DNA from: Clostridium zeae
GTDB lineage: Bacteria > Bacillota > Clostridia > Clostridiales > Clostridiaceae
Assembly: GCF_017312485.1 (NCBI RefSeq)
Contig: NZ_BMBA01000002.1
Location: 430,287-494,286, forward strand
Direction: 5' to 3'
DNA: 64,000 bases
Within the stretch, counting starts at the first letter, position 1; the number at the start of each line of letters is the position of its first letter. A program made the translations under genes and the position numbers. A model generated the notes under the pieces. That model was not told the DNA's origin, ran no database searches, and saw nothing but the letters and a program-made list of their open reading frames with translations. Of this stretch, positions 9,281 to 17,733 are shown piece after piece.

Positions 9281-9782
9281 TTGTTCTTTCCCTTCTTTTT
9301 GCTTTTACAAAGTAAATTTTATCATAAAAATCAACTTTTTCTATTTCAAAATAACTTTCTGCAGCTTTTTTTATAAGTTCTACATTAAATTGATTTATTG
9401 GATTTATATCTCTATACTTAAATTCTTTAGTTTTATCTCCTGGAAGTAAAACCTTTATATTAGCGTTTACTATTTCTTTTGCTTTCTTATCATAGTCCCA
9501 TATATAGAGATATCCATCATCTTTAATGAGATTCCATATATGTTTTATTATCTCACGTCTTCCGCCATTACTCCATATCTTTCCCATAGTAAAAAAAAGT
9601 ACTGCTCCGTCATAGAATATTGTTTCTTTTTCACTTAAAATCTCTCTGTCATCAAAATAGTCCACAGAAATCTCATCTTCCATATTTTTTTTCAAATTAT
9701 ATATTATCCCATAGTTTTCTTTTCCTATATCCAATAAATCACCCTCTAGGCTTATTTCTCTCATATCTAAAATATATTCCAT
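9234..9782 (-). CDS. Class I methyltransferase-like protein
   Basis: 182 aa. The order of elements fits a small Rossmann methyltransferase: a short first strand LLDIGKENYG (about residues 16-25), an acidic second strand, a central FYDGAVLFFTMGKIW, and then DDGYLYIWDYD followed by a C-terminal FYDKIYFVKAKR strand pair. The glycine-rich SAM loop is atypical, so activity is uncertain. It overlaps the radical SAM gene by about 45 nt, making a tight two-gene unit. The ATG follows AAAGGAG. Confidence 0.6.
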   Translation of the reverse strand: MEYILDMREISLEGDLLDIGKENYGIIYNLKKNMEDEISVDYFDDREILSEKETIFYDGAVLFFTMGKIWSNGGRREIIKHIWNLIKDDGYLYIWDYDKKAKEIVNANIKVLLPGDKTKEFKYRDINPINQFNVELIKKAAESYFEIEKVDFYDKIYFVKAKRRERTSDENIINRSKFKIHS

Positions 9783-9833
9783 AAAATTACTCCTTTGTAA
9801 ATAATATCTTGCGTACTATTTACTATTCTACAT

Positions 9834-9871
9834 AAAAAAAAGAATTCCTCTCTACCATGGAATTCTTTTTT
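9834..9871 (-). terminator. Bidirectional-type terminator
   Basis: Arms GAATTCC (9842-9848) and GGAATTC (9859-9865) extended by an A-run on one side and a T-run on the other. It separates the phospholipase-like gene from the methyltransferase/radical SAM unit on the minus strand. Confidence 0.8.
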
Positions 9872-9910
9872 CAGCTTAATAATTCTATTTTTTCTTAACT
9901 TATGCTGAGC

Positions 9911-10636
9911 TTACATATCTTTTTCCATATCATACTTTACAATAATGTTATCATAATAATACAAAAGATACCCCGCTGTAGTGATTTGAGCCTCTCTTAA
10001 TATTTCACTGGTAATTTTGAAATACCGTTGTTCCGTATCTTCAATATTTAAGTATTTATTATGAACTTCATTTGCAAATCTTGCATTGTTTTTAATAAAT
10101 TCCTCTACACTATTATACCTTTTCGCACCACTGCTTACTCCAAAATTATGGTGTTTAAATAATCTATCTATAATCCAAAGTTCAAATTTTCTATGGCTTT
10201 TCAGTAGCCTGTTATTAACATGCTGTGGGACAGTCATGTCTTGAATCAAGTGTGCAGATGCTCCAAGAAAAAATAATCCTTTATGTTCTTCTCCACCTTT
10301 TATTAAATCTATCGACTCATCATAGTATTTTTGACATTCTACCAAGGCATTAGAAAAGCCATATAAACCTTTCTCCAATTCATAATGAAAAAAATGATTA
10401 GTGCTTTTAAAATCTTGGTCCGCCCAGGTTACTCCATCGTTTAACTGTTTTAAATGTTTCTTATAAAATATATGTGCATCTTCATAGCCATCATTTTTTA
10501 ATATTTCTATTGCTTGTATATTTATATATTTATGAACCACACAATGGGTTTTTATTGCTACTTTCTTAATAGGATTTATAGCTACCATTACTCTACGAGC
10601 CATTCTTCCATAAGTTTTTTCCATACGTTTCTTCAT
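9911..10636 (-). CDS. Zinc-dependent phospholipase C-like protein without signal peptide
   Basis: 241 aa, related to the catalytic domain of bacterial zinc phospholipase C (alpha-toxin/PC-PLC fold). Likely metal ligands: His31/His35 in THCVVHKYI, Asp73 or Asp75 in GVTWADQD, His81/His84 in HFFH, and His129, Asp133 and His139 in the AHLIQDMTVPQH segment, whose 4- and 6-residue spacing matches the known enzymes; His148 and Glu152 follow. The N-terminus is basic, not hydrophobic. There is no signal peptide, no mature N-terminal Trp and no membrane-binding C2-like domain, so it may be intracellular. Start ATG with GAGGCG. Confidence 0.75.
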   Translation of the reverse strand: MKKRMEKTYGRMARRVMVAINPIKKVAIKTHCVVHKYINIQAIEILKNDGYEDAHIFYKKHLKQLNDGVTWADQDFKSTNHFFHYELEKGLYGFSNALVECQKYYDESIDLIKGGEEHKGLFFLGASAHLIQDMTVPQHVNNRLLKSHRKFELWIIDRLFKHHNFGVSSGAKRYNSVEEFIKNNARFANEVHNKYLNIEDTEQRYFKITSEILREAQITTAGYLLYYYDNIIVKYDMEKDM

Positions 10637-10660
10637 AACTTTCGCCTCGTTTCTATAGAT

Positions 10661-10724
10661 AAAAAAATCGCTGAAGCGACTTTCTTAGGTAATTTTTTTG
10701 CGCATCTGCCTTTCCGAATGCATA
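10661..10724 (-). repeat. Dispersed 64-bp repeat, copy 1
   Basis: This stretch and 43747-43809 align with about 85% identity and one single-base gap. The best block is the plus-strand AGCGACTTTC...CCTTTCCGAATGCATA. On the minus strand this copy ends in GTCGCTTCAGCGATTTTTTT, which looks like a terminator. It lies between the propeller gene and the phospholipase-like gene. Confidence 0.65.
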
Positions 10725-10858
10725 TGAGGAAAATCTGGCAGGCAACATATTCTTCTTTTTTATTCTTTAACTTATATATTATTTTAAGTCCGTTACGCAT
10801 ACTTAACCACAGATTCATTGAATTATGATTTCCTAAAGAATAAAAAATCAAACCATGT

Positions 10859-12145
10859 CTATGATTTCTTAATTTTCATTAGAATTAAAACCATTACTGA
10901 TATTATTACACAAAGAGAAAAAAACATTATATTACTATATCCACCTACTAAGTTTTTCTCCTCTTTTTTCATCTCATACATTATTCCATTTTTTTTATCC
11001 AATATATATATTGATTGTTTAACCAGCTTTATATCTTTTAATTCAATATTATCATTAAACTTCAATATTTTTTTGTTTAGACCATTGTCATCTAAATTAT
11101 AAAGGGTAGTTTCATTTTTATCATAAAAAAACATAGAATCTTTCTCTTTTATAGCACCTTCACGATCCACTACTAATCCATAAATCGAACCAGCGTCACT
11201 ATGAACATAAAATGGAGCGGGAGGGTTTAACATAGGCAACTTGCTTAAAAGCATTTTTACTGATTTACCATTTTCATCAGTAAATTTAGGAGAATTTAAT
11301 GGATCACCACCACTATAATCAGGCCACCCATACCATATATCTTTTTTTAATTCATAAATATAATCAGTATCTCCTTGTACTGCCCTTGATCCGTTATTTT
11401 CAAATCCTCCAACTACTGCCATTAGAGCTCCGGAGGAATTATAGTCCCATCCTTCAACATTTCTAATACCAGATGAAAACAACTGGCTTTTTTTATTTTT
11501 TATATCATAGCTAATAACACACGCATTCCCAATAGAATTTACTTTTATCACTTGTCCATTTTTAGTTTTAACGCCATAACCAGAAAAACTTCCCGTAGCT
11601 TCTTGTCCGTAGTTTATCCCTTTCAGAGTAAGTTCTATTGGCGAAGTATCTGGGATAGAATTTTTCTCATTAACTACACCTGAATTAGTGGCAGCACTTA
11701 TTGAAATAAATATACTATTATCTCGTGCTATGATACTATATTTCCCTATATCATTATTTCTTGGAAGATTGCTTATTAGAATATCTTTCTTCTTACTTTT
11801 AAGATCATAACCAATAAGCTTATTATCACTTATATAATATAACTTCTCATCTTTATAAATTATTGATGAAATCTTTAAATCTTTATCTTTTATTATATCT
11901 TCATTTTTTCCATCTGTCTTAATTAGTTCTATTCCATTATCAGTTCCTAAGTAAATATTATTCAAGCAATCATAGGTAAAGCAGTTAGCATCTTTTATCC
12001 CCTTAAATTTTATGGATACGCCTATCTCTCTATCTAAACATGTAATATCATATTTCATTACATTATTAAATAAAATGGCTGCTCCAATAAGGGATAAAAT
12101 TATAGTAAAGGTAACTACTATTATTTTCTTCATATCTCCCTCCAT
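10859..12145 (-). CDS. Membrane-anchored glucose/sorbosone dehydrogenase-like beta-propeller
   Basis: 428 aa. A hydrophobic N-terminus (about residues 6-26) and a second membrane segment near the C-terminus (about 402-423) flank a repetitive beta-rich domain. The central SGIRNVEGWDY and DIWYGWPDYSGGDP segments are typical of the PQQ-dependent glucose/sorbosone dehydrogenase and related NHL propellers, so the domain probably faces outward. Whether it binds PQQ or only shares the fold cannot be decided. Two starts are plausible: ATG at 12145 (AGGAG, 8-nt spacing) and ATG at 12133 (GGAGG, 5-nt spacing). Confidence 0.65.
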   Translation of the reverse strand: MEGDMKKIIVVTFTIILSLIGAAILFNNVMKYDITCLDREIGVSIKFKGIKDANCFTYDCLNNIYLGTDNGIELIKTDGKNEDIIKDKDLKISSIIYKDEKLYYISDNKLIGYDLKSKKKDILISNLPRNNDIGKYSIIARDNSIFISISAATNSGVVNEKNSIPDTSPIELTLKGINYGQEATGSFSGYGVKTKNGQVIKVNSIGNACVISYDIKNKKSQLFSSGIRNVEGWDYNSSGALMAVVGGFENNGSRAVQGDTDYIYELKKDIWYGWPDYSGGDPLNSPKFTDENGKSVKMLLSKLPMLNPPAPFYVHSDAGSIYGLVVDREGAIKEKDSMFFYDKNETTLYNLDDNGLNKKILKFNDNIELKDIKLVKQSIYILDKKNGIMYEMKKEEKNLVGGYSNIMFFSLCVIISVMVLILMKIKKS

Positions 12146-12260
12146 TATCTAAGCTCCTATGCTAAATATATTTTTACTTAGCACAAATAATGATAAGCAA
12201 TGAATATTTGTCCACTTTTTTGAATAATTTTTATTATTGAGGCTTAGAGGAGTGATTATA

Positions 12261-13757
12261 TTGGAGCAAAATAGTTTTTATAAAAATTCTATTCTTTTAA
12301 CTGCAGCTAACCTAACAACTGGAATGTTAGGATTTATATTTTCCATTTATCTTTCAAAGGTATTAGGACCAGAAGGGATGGGACTTTACGGTTTAGTTAT
12401 GCCTATCTACAATTTGTTCATCTGCTTAATGACTGCAGGAGTGGTTGCTGCTATTTCTAAGGTTTCCGCAGTATATTCATCTAAAAACGACTACGGTAAT
12501 CTATTCAAAACTATACGAACAGTTGCTATGTTCAATTTAATATGGGCAACCATAATAGGCGTATTAGTATTTTTAGCAGCACCTGCTATAGGTGGATATT
12601 GGGTTAAGGATGCTAGAACTATAAATGCAATACAGGTAACTTGCCCAGCAATGATTTTTATTGCATTATCAAACATATTAAAAGGATACTTTTATGGCAG
12701 TTCAAAGATAGTTATGCCTGCCTTTGTAGATATATTAGAAAAGGGAATACGAATTTTTGTAATTGCTCTTTTAATTTATTTTTTTAGAGTTAAATCTCTT
12801 TCTTCTTTAGTTACAGTAGCTTATATATCTTTATGCATAGGAGAATTCCAAAGCTTAGCTTTATTATTTATATATTACAAAGCTATAACTAGAAAAATAC
12901 CTATAATGCCATCAAAAAAAGAAGGACGAGCACAGTTATTATTTGATGTTTTAGTAGTATCTGTACCACTTTGCATTACTGGTTTTTTAACAAGTATATT
13001 TTATACGATGTCAGCGTTAATTGTGCCAAGAAGACTTGTACAAGCAGGCTTTGAATATAGCACTGCACTATCTATGATAGGAAAATATGGTGGAATGGCT
13101 TTAACAATAGTAACTTTTCCATTAATTATAATACAATCATTAAACACACTACTTATACCTGATTTATCTCAATCAATGAACAAAAAAGACTATTATTCTG
13201 CCACTCGTAGAATAAGACAAGTTATACGATTAGTATTTTTACTTGGCATATGCACAACAATCGTATGTACCTTAATACCAACCTCCTTAGGTCAAATGTT
13301 CTTTCAAAGAAATGATCTGGGTGCCTATATTGAAATCGCAGGATTTTGCACACCTATTTCTTTTACAGCTGCTACAATGTTTGGTATTTTAAACGGACTA
13401 AGCAAACAAAATGCCATATTAAGAAACTCTATAATAACTGAAATAATCGAACTTATATGTTTATATGTACTCACAGGTATTCCATCTGTCAATGTTTATG
13501 GCTATGCAATAACAGCTTTTATAGTTTCAACTTTAAGCTTAATATTAAATCTATATGAAGTTAATAAAGTAATTGATATAAATATATCTTTTGGAGAAGT
13601 AATTATATATGTGTTAATCGGTATTTTAACTTTCTATCTTCTATCAGTATTAATGCCTTTCTTATCAGGCATTAATCTAATAATAAGAAATATAGTGCTT
13701 ATAGTTTCCTGTTTCTCATTTTTTATATTTGTTTCCTTAAAATTAAAGCTAGAGTAA
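12261..13757 (+). CDS. spoVB: SpoVB-type polysaccharide biosynthesis/lipid flippase protein
   Basis: 498 aa integral membrane protein of the MATE/MOP superfamily with about 14 hydrophobic segments. It opens FYKNSILLTAANLTTGMLGF and contains SKVLGPEGMGLYGLVMPIY, characteristic of the stage V sporulation protein B/PST group. Members move lipid-linked oligosaccharides or lipid II; SpoVB is needed for spore cortex synthesis. A TTG start at 12261 after AGAGGAG is preferred over an upstream in-frame TTG. It is divergent from the propeller gene and convergent with a paralogue behind a shared terminator. Assignment to SpoVB rather than a general flippase is likely but not certain. Confidence 0.75.
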   Translation: MEQNSFYKNSILLTAANLTTGMLGFIFSIYLSKVLGPEGMGLYGLVMPIYNLFICLMTAGVVAAISKVSAVYSSKNDYGNLFKTIRTVAMFNLIWATIIGVLVFLAAPAIGGYWVKDARTINAIQVTCPAMIFIALSNILKGYFYGSSKIVMPAFVDILEKGIRIFVIALLIYFFRVKSLSSLVTVAYISLCIGEFQSLALLFIYYKAITRKIPIMPSKKEGRAQLLFDVLVVSVPLCITGFLTSIFYTMSALIVPRRLVQAGFEYSTALSMIGKYGGMALTIVTFPLIIIQSLNTLLIPDLSQSMNKKDYYSATRRIRQVIRLVFLLGICTTIVCTLIPTSLGQMFFQRNDLGAYIEIAGFCTPISFTAATMFGILNGLSKQNAILRNSIITEIIELICLYVLTGIPSVNVYGYAITAFIVSTLSLILNLYEVNKVIDINISFGEVIIYVLIGILTFYLLSVLMPFLSGINLIIRNIVLIVSCFSFFIFVSLKLKLE

Positions 13758-13841
13758 AAGGTAAAACATCCAACAATAATCACTTAATATAATTTTAAAT
13801 TAAATTCAAAAAAGAATTAAAGAATTCATAAGAAAATACGA

Positions 13842-13879
13842 TAAGTAAAGGGATGAGGAAAACCTCATCCCTTTACTTA
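13842..13879. terminator. Bidirectional terminator between convergent flippase genes
   Basis: A perfect 17-bp inverted repeat (13842-13858 with 13863-13879) around an AAAA loop; the arms contain AAAGGGATGAGG. Suited to end transcripts from both sides. Confidence 0.9.
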
Positions 13880-13888
13880 TTTATAGTT

Positions 13889-15499
13889 CTATCTAAGACG
13901 TCTTTTTAAAAATCTTGGTAATAATTTAGATACTTTTGGTGACATAGAATCCATTTCAGCTTTTGTTATGCCTCCTATGGATATCATTGTATATAGATAT
14001 ACAATTCCACCACATACTATGGCAATAAATAAAATCATTGAATTAACTATTCTTCCTTCACCTAAATAAGTGTTCATTATTCCGAATACAGATATTTTTA
14101 AAACAAATATAACTGCAGTCATAGCTAGAGAACTTAATATAGGCTTAGATGCCACCTTAAGCAAAGAAAATTTAAACTTAAGAGTTTTACACATCTTTCT
14201 ATGGTTTAATATCATCGGTACAAAAAAGCATAAAATTCCACCAACTACAGCTCCTTTGACATTGATGTCTCTATATCCTATTAAAATATAGTTAGATGCT
14301 ATTTTAAGAACTATTCCTACGCATAGAGAACCCACTACAAAATAAAACTTATTTACTGCTTGTAAGATTGTATTTTGTATTTGAACTATAGCCATAAAAA
14401 TAACCACTACTGATCCATATACCATAAGTTCATATCCAGTAGTCTTACCAAAAAGCACTTTATATATCTCCGCACTCAAAATAGCTAGTCCAAATGCTGC
14501 TGGAATTGCTATGTCATAGCTTATTCTTATTGCAAACAATATACTTTCCTTCATACTCTTTTTATCTTTAGCTATTAATGCTCTAACTATAGCTGGCATT
14601 ACTGCTGTAGCTAATGCGGTTATTATAGTTAACGGAACATATAAAAGAGTTTTATAATATCCTAGTATTCCATATAGAACATTACCTTCATCTTGTGTAA
14701 ATCCAGCATGTGCTAGTCTTGCAGTAACATTAAACATATCAACCAACGCCCCAAAGTTTTGAAGACCTGCGCTTAATGCTATTGGAAATCCGTAGGTCAC
14801 AAGTTTCTTTATTATTACCTTGGTTCTTATTCTCTTAATGTCCTTATCTTTATTAACTACTTGCTTATCGATTCTTTCAACCGCTGCTATGTAAATTAGA
14901 TAAACTATTGCTATAAAAGCTCCTAAAGAAGTTCCGACGGTTCCTCCTGCACTTCCCTTTTCAACTCCATACTTTACGAAAATAAATGCGAATAACAAAC
15001 TTACTGCCACATTCATAAACTGCTCTACCACTTGAGATACAGCTAAAGGCCCCATAAGTCTTCTTCCTTGAAAATAACCTCTGTAGGCACATAAAACAGA
15101 TGTTAACGCTATAGCAGGTGCTAAAGTTATAAGTCCTATAAATATGTCTGGATTACCACTTTTTTGAGCTATAAACTTAGCACTGGCTATAAGTACAAGT
15201 GTAATTCCAGTTCCAAACAGAAGTAATAATGTTCTTGCTAATCTAAAGGTTCTCTGAGCATCCCTATGATTTTCGACTGCTGAAAGCTCAGATATATATT
15301 TTGCTATTGCTGTCTGCATCCCGAGATTTAATACAGCATAAAGAAAGGTAAAGACCTCATAGGTCTTTTGATATATACCATAACCTCCAGTCCCAATTAT
15401 CCCTTGAAGCAAAGGTACATATAGCAAAGACAAAAGCTTTGCTAATATGCCTGCTAATGAAAGTATGGCAAATCCTTTACTGGTTGATTGCTCTTTCAT
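13889..15499 (-). CDS. MATE/MurJ-like polysaccharide or lipid II flippase
   Basis: 536 aa, about 14 hydrophobic segments. The N-terminus (SKGFAILSLAGILAKLLS, then GTGGYGIYQKTYEVF) matches the YtgP/SpoVB branch of the MOP superfamily, which in Bacillus supplies MurJ-like lipid II flipping. It is a distant paralogue of the gene at 12261. It ends 9 nt from the shared terminator, starts 13 nt downstream of the pseudouridine synthase stop, and has an AGGGG site. Likely function: export of a lipid-linked wall precursor. Confidence 0.75.
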   Translation of the reverse strand: MKEQSTSKGFAILSLAGILAKLLSLLYVPLLQGIIGTGGYGIYQKTYEVFTFLYAVLNLGMQTAIAKYISELSAVENHRDAQRTFRLARTLLLLFGTGITLVLIASAKFIAQKSGNPDIFIGLITLAPAIALTSVLCAYRGYFQGRRLMGPLAVSQVVEQFMNVAVSLLFAFIFVKYGVEKGSAGGTVGTSLGAFIAIVYLIYIAAVERIDKQVVNKDKDIKRIRTKVIIKKLVTYGFPIALSAGLQNFGALVDMFNVTARLAHAGFTQDEGNVLYGILGYYKTLLYVPLTIITALATAVMPAIVRALIAKDKKSMKESILFAIRISYDIAIPAAFGLAILSAEIYKVLFGKTTGYELMVYGSVVVIFMAIVQIQNTILQAVNKFYFVVGSLCVGIVLKIASNYILIGYRDINVKGAVVGGILCFFVPMILNHRKMCKTLKFKFSLLKVASKPILSSLAMTAVIFVLKISVFGIMNTYLGEGRIVNSMILFIAIVCGGIVYLYTMISIGGITKAEMDSMSPKVSKLLPRFLKRRLR

Positions 15500-15512
15500 A
15501 ATATACCCCTAA

Positions 15513-16478
15513 CTAAATAACAAATTTAAATACGTCCTTTTTCACCTTTTTAAACATAGGAGGAAGACCTTCAGCTATAGTTTTATTATTTAGATAACTA
15601 AACTTTTCTGGTACATCCCTAAATATAACCTTATATGCATATAAAAATTGATAATTAAGTCCAAATTTGTTTTCAAAGAAATTATTTAGCTTTTTGTCAC
15701 CGTATTTAGGATCACCTATAATAGGATTATTCAAATGTGCTAAATGAGCTCTTAGTTGATGACTTCTACCTGTAATTAGTTCTAATTCTATAAGTGAATA
15801 TGCCCCATTACTTTGAATAGTCTTAACATCCATAGCTATTTCCTTAGTGTCTGGAACATACTTGTCATATACCGTAGCAGTGTTATTTTCATCATCCTTA
15901 GAAATATATGCTTCATATTTACCGTCTTTAATTCTACCTCTAACTAGAGCAGTATAGTACTTCTGTATTTTTCTATCTCTTATCATTTCATTAAGAAGCT
16001 TTAGGGCTTCAAAGTTCTTACCAAAGAATACTATTCCAGAGGTATTTCTGTCCAATCTATTGCATGGAGCTGGTGTAAAGGTAAGTTCCTTTTCTGGAGT
16101 ATAATCTCCTTTTTTATGAAGATATGATAAAACATAATCATTAAGAGTTGGCTCTCCATCTTTTTTATCAGAATGCACCAACACTCCTGGCCATTTTTCT
16201 ACCAAAAGCATATTTTCATCTTCATAAGTTATTTTTAAAGATTTAGGATCTACTAACTGGAACTTTTCAGTCTTATCCTTTTTGGAATCTATATACTTAA
16301 TCTCTATTAAATCACCAATTTGAAGTGAATACTTCTCCTTCTCCTTTTTTCCATTAACTTTAACATCGCCTTTTCTTAGTGCTCTAAATATAGCACTTAG
16401 TGGAACATCCTTTAAAAGCTTTCTAAGAAATTTATCCAATCTTTGACCTGCTTCATTTGTTCCTATTTCTATTCTCAC
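15513..16478 (-). CDS. RluA-family 23S rRNA/tRNA pseudouridine synthase
   Basis: 321 aa. An N-terminal S4 RNA-binding domain (about residues 10-60, LDKFLRKLLKDVPLSAIFRA) is followed by a pseudouridine synthase domain with the catalytic motif NRLDRNTSG, Asp143 being the nucleophile. The later GRSHQLRAHLAHLNNPIIGDPKYG segment is the family's second signature. S4 plus RluA is the RluC/RluD architecture, but the RNA target cannot be read from sequence. Start is GTG at 16478 after AGGAG. Likely cotranscribed with the flippase downstream. Confidence 0.88.
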   Translation of the reverse strand: MRIEIGTNEAGQRLDKFLRKLLKDVPLSAIFRALRKGDVKVNGKKEKEKYSLQIGDLIEIKYIDSKKDKTEKFQLVDPKSLKITYEDENMLLVEKWPGVLVHSDKKDGEPTLNDYVLSYLHKKGDYTPEKELTFTPAPCNRLDRNTSGIVFFGKNFEALKLLNEMIRDRKIQKYYTALVRGRIKDGKYEAYISKDDENNTATVYDKYVPDTKEIAMDVKTIQSNGAYSLIELELITGRSHQLRAHLAHLNNPIIGDPKYGDKKLNNFFENKFGLNYQFLYAYKVIFRDVPEKFSYLNNKTIAEGLPPMFKKVKKDVFKFVI

Positions 16479-16530
16479 ATAATCAACTCCTAATTAAGTT
16501 TCTTCCATTGTTTAGCTTAATATTAATTCA

Positions 16531-17721
16531 TTATCTTGTCAAATAATTAAATACTGACTGACATTGAACAGCTACTCCAACAGATAAGCACTGTTCATCT
16601 ATATCAAATTTAGCATTGTGAATAGGTGCTGTAATTCCTTTTTCAACATTTCCTGCTCCAAGCATAAAGAATGCTGCAGGTCTTTCATTTGCAAAGTAAG
16701 CAAAACTTTCCACCCACATTCTAGGAAGCTGCTGCAACTGAACATTTTCTTCACCTATAGCTTCTTTTGCAGAACTTCTCACAAGCTCCACCATGTGATC
16801 ATCATTGTATAGACATGGGTAACTCTCTTCAATATCTATTTCATAACTTCCTCTCATGGCAGTGCAGATGCCACTTACTATCTCCTTTAATCTAACCTTA
16901 GTATTTTCTCTATCTTCAGAGGACATAGTTCTTATTATTCCTTTTAACTCAACCTCATCTGGAATGATGTTTTGTGCTGTTCCTCCCTGAATACTACCTA
17001 TAGTAAGTACTGCTGGGTTAAAAGGAGTTATTTCTCTGCTCACTATGGTTTGAAGCGCTAATACAACTTGTGCTGCAATAACTACAGGATCAACAGTATT
17101 GTTTGGAGCTGCTCCATGACCACCTTTTCCTTTTATCTTTATGATAAATGGATTTGATGCTGCATTGACTACTCCGTTCTTAATCATTATCTTTCCGACT
17201 TCTAGATCTTCTGTTACATGAAGTCCAAGTACCGCATCCACCTTAGGCTCTTCTAAAACTCCTTCTGCTATCATAACTCTTGAACCGCCTGTAGTTTCTT
17301 CTGCTGGTTCAAATAGAAGCTTTACCTTTCCTTTTAAAAGGTGCTTATTTTTATTTAAAAGCTTAGCTGCCCCCAGTAATATTGTAGTGTGAGCATCATG
17401 CCCACAAGCATGCATCTTCCCTTGAACCTTTGAACTATATTCACAACTCTTTTTATCTTGAATAGGAAGTGCATCCATATCACCTCTTAGTGCTATAGTT
17501 TCACCTTTCTCCGCCCCAATTGCAGTACCTTCTATTATGCCGCATACACCTGTTCCTGCATAAGATTGATAAGGTATTCCTTCCTTATCTAAAAATTCCT
17601 TTACCTTATTTGAAGTCCTAAAAACCTCGAAATCTAATTCAGGATTTTCATGAAAATCTCTTCTTAATGCTACTAACTCATCATTTATTGATAAAGCTTC
17701 CTTAAAAAAGTCCACTTTCAT
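16531..17721 (-). CDS. M20-family amidohydrolase (IAA-amino acid hydrolase/aminoacylase-like)
   Basis: 396 aa zinc hydrolase. Residues 104-111 (HACGHDAH, with Cys106 and His108 as probable metal ligands), RGDMDALP (79-86) and EPAEE (138-142) are standard for the M20D amidohydrolases that cleave N-acyl amino acids or amino-acid conjugates. The central KGKGGHGAAP segment belongs to the lid domain. Start ATG follows AAGGGGG. It is 12 nt downstream of the FtsA-like gene, so probably in one transcript with it. Substrate unknown. Confidence 0.88.
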   Translation of the reverse strand: MKVDFFKEALSINDELVALRRDFHENPELDFEVFRTSNKVKEFLDKEGIPYQSYAGTGVCGIIEGTAIGAEKGETIALRGDMDALPIQDKKSCEYSSKVQGKMHACGHDAHTTILLGAAKLLNKNKHLLKGKVKLLFEPAEETTGGSRVMIAEGVLEEPKVDAVLGLHVTEDLEVGKIMIKNGVVNAASNPFIIKIKGKGGHGAAPNNTVDPVVIAAQVVLALQTIVSREITPFNPAVLTIGSIQGGTAQNIIPDEVELKGIIRTMSSEDRENTKVRLKEIVSGICTAMRGSYEIDIEESYPCLYNDDHMVELVRSSAKEAIGEENVQLQQLPRMWVESFAYFANERPAAFFMLGAGNVEKGITAPIHNAKFDIDEQCLSVGVAVQCQSVFNYLTR

Positions 17722-17733
17722 ATATATGCCCCC

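Noticed and set aside
10633-10851. 72-aa reading frame upstream of the phospholipase-like gene
   Set aside because: Runs through repeat copy 1 and its terminator-like end; no ribosome site; composition is that of random AT-rich DNA.
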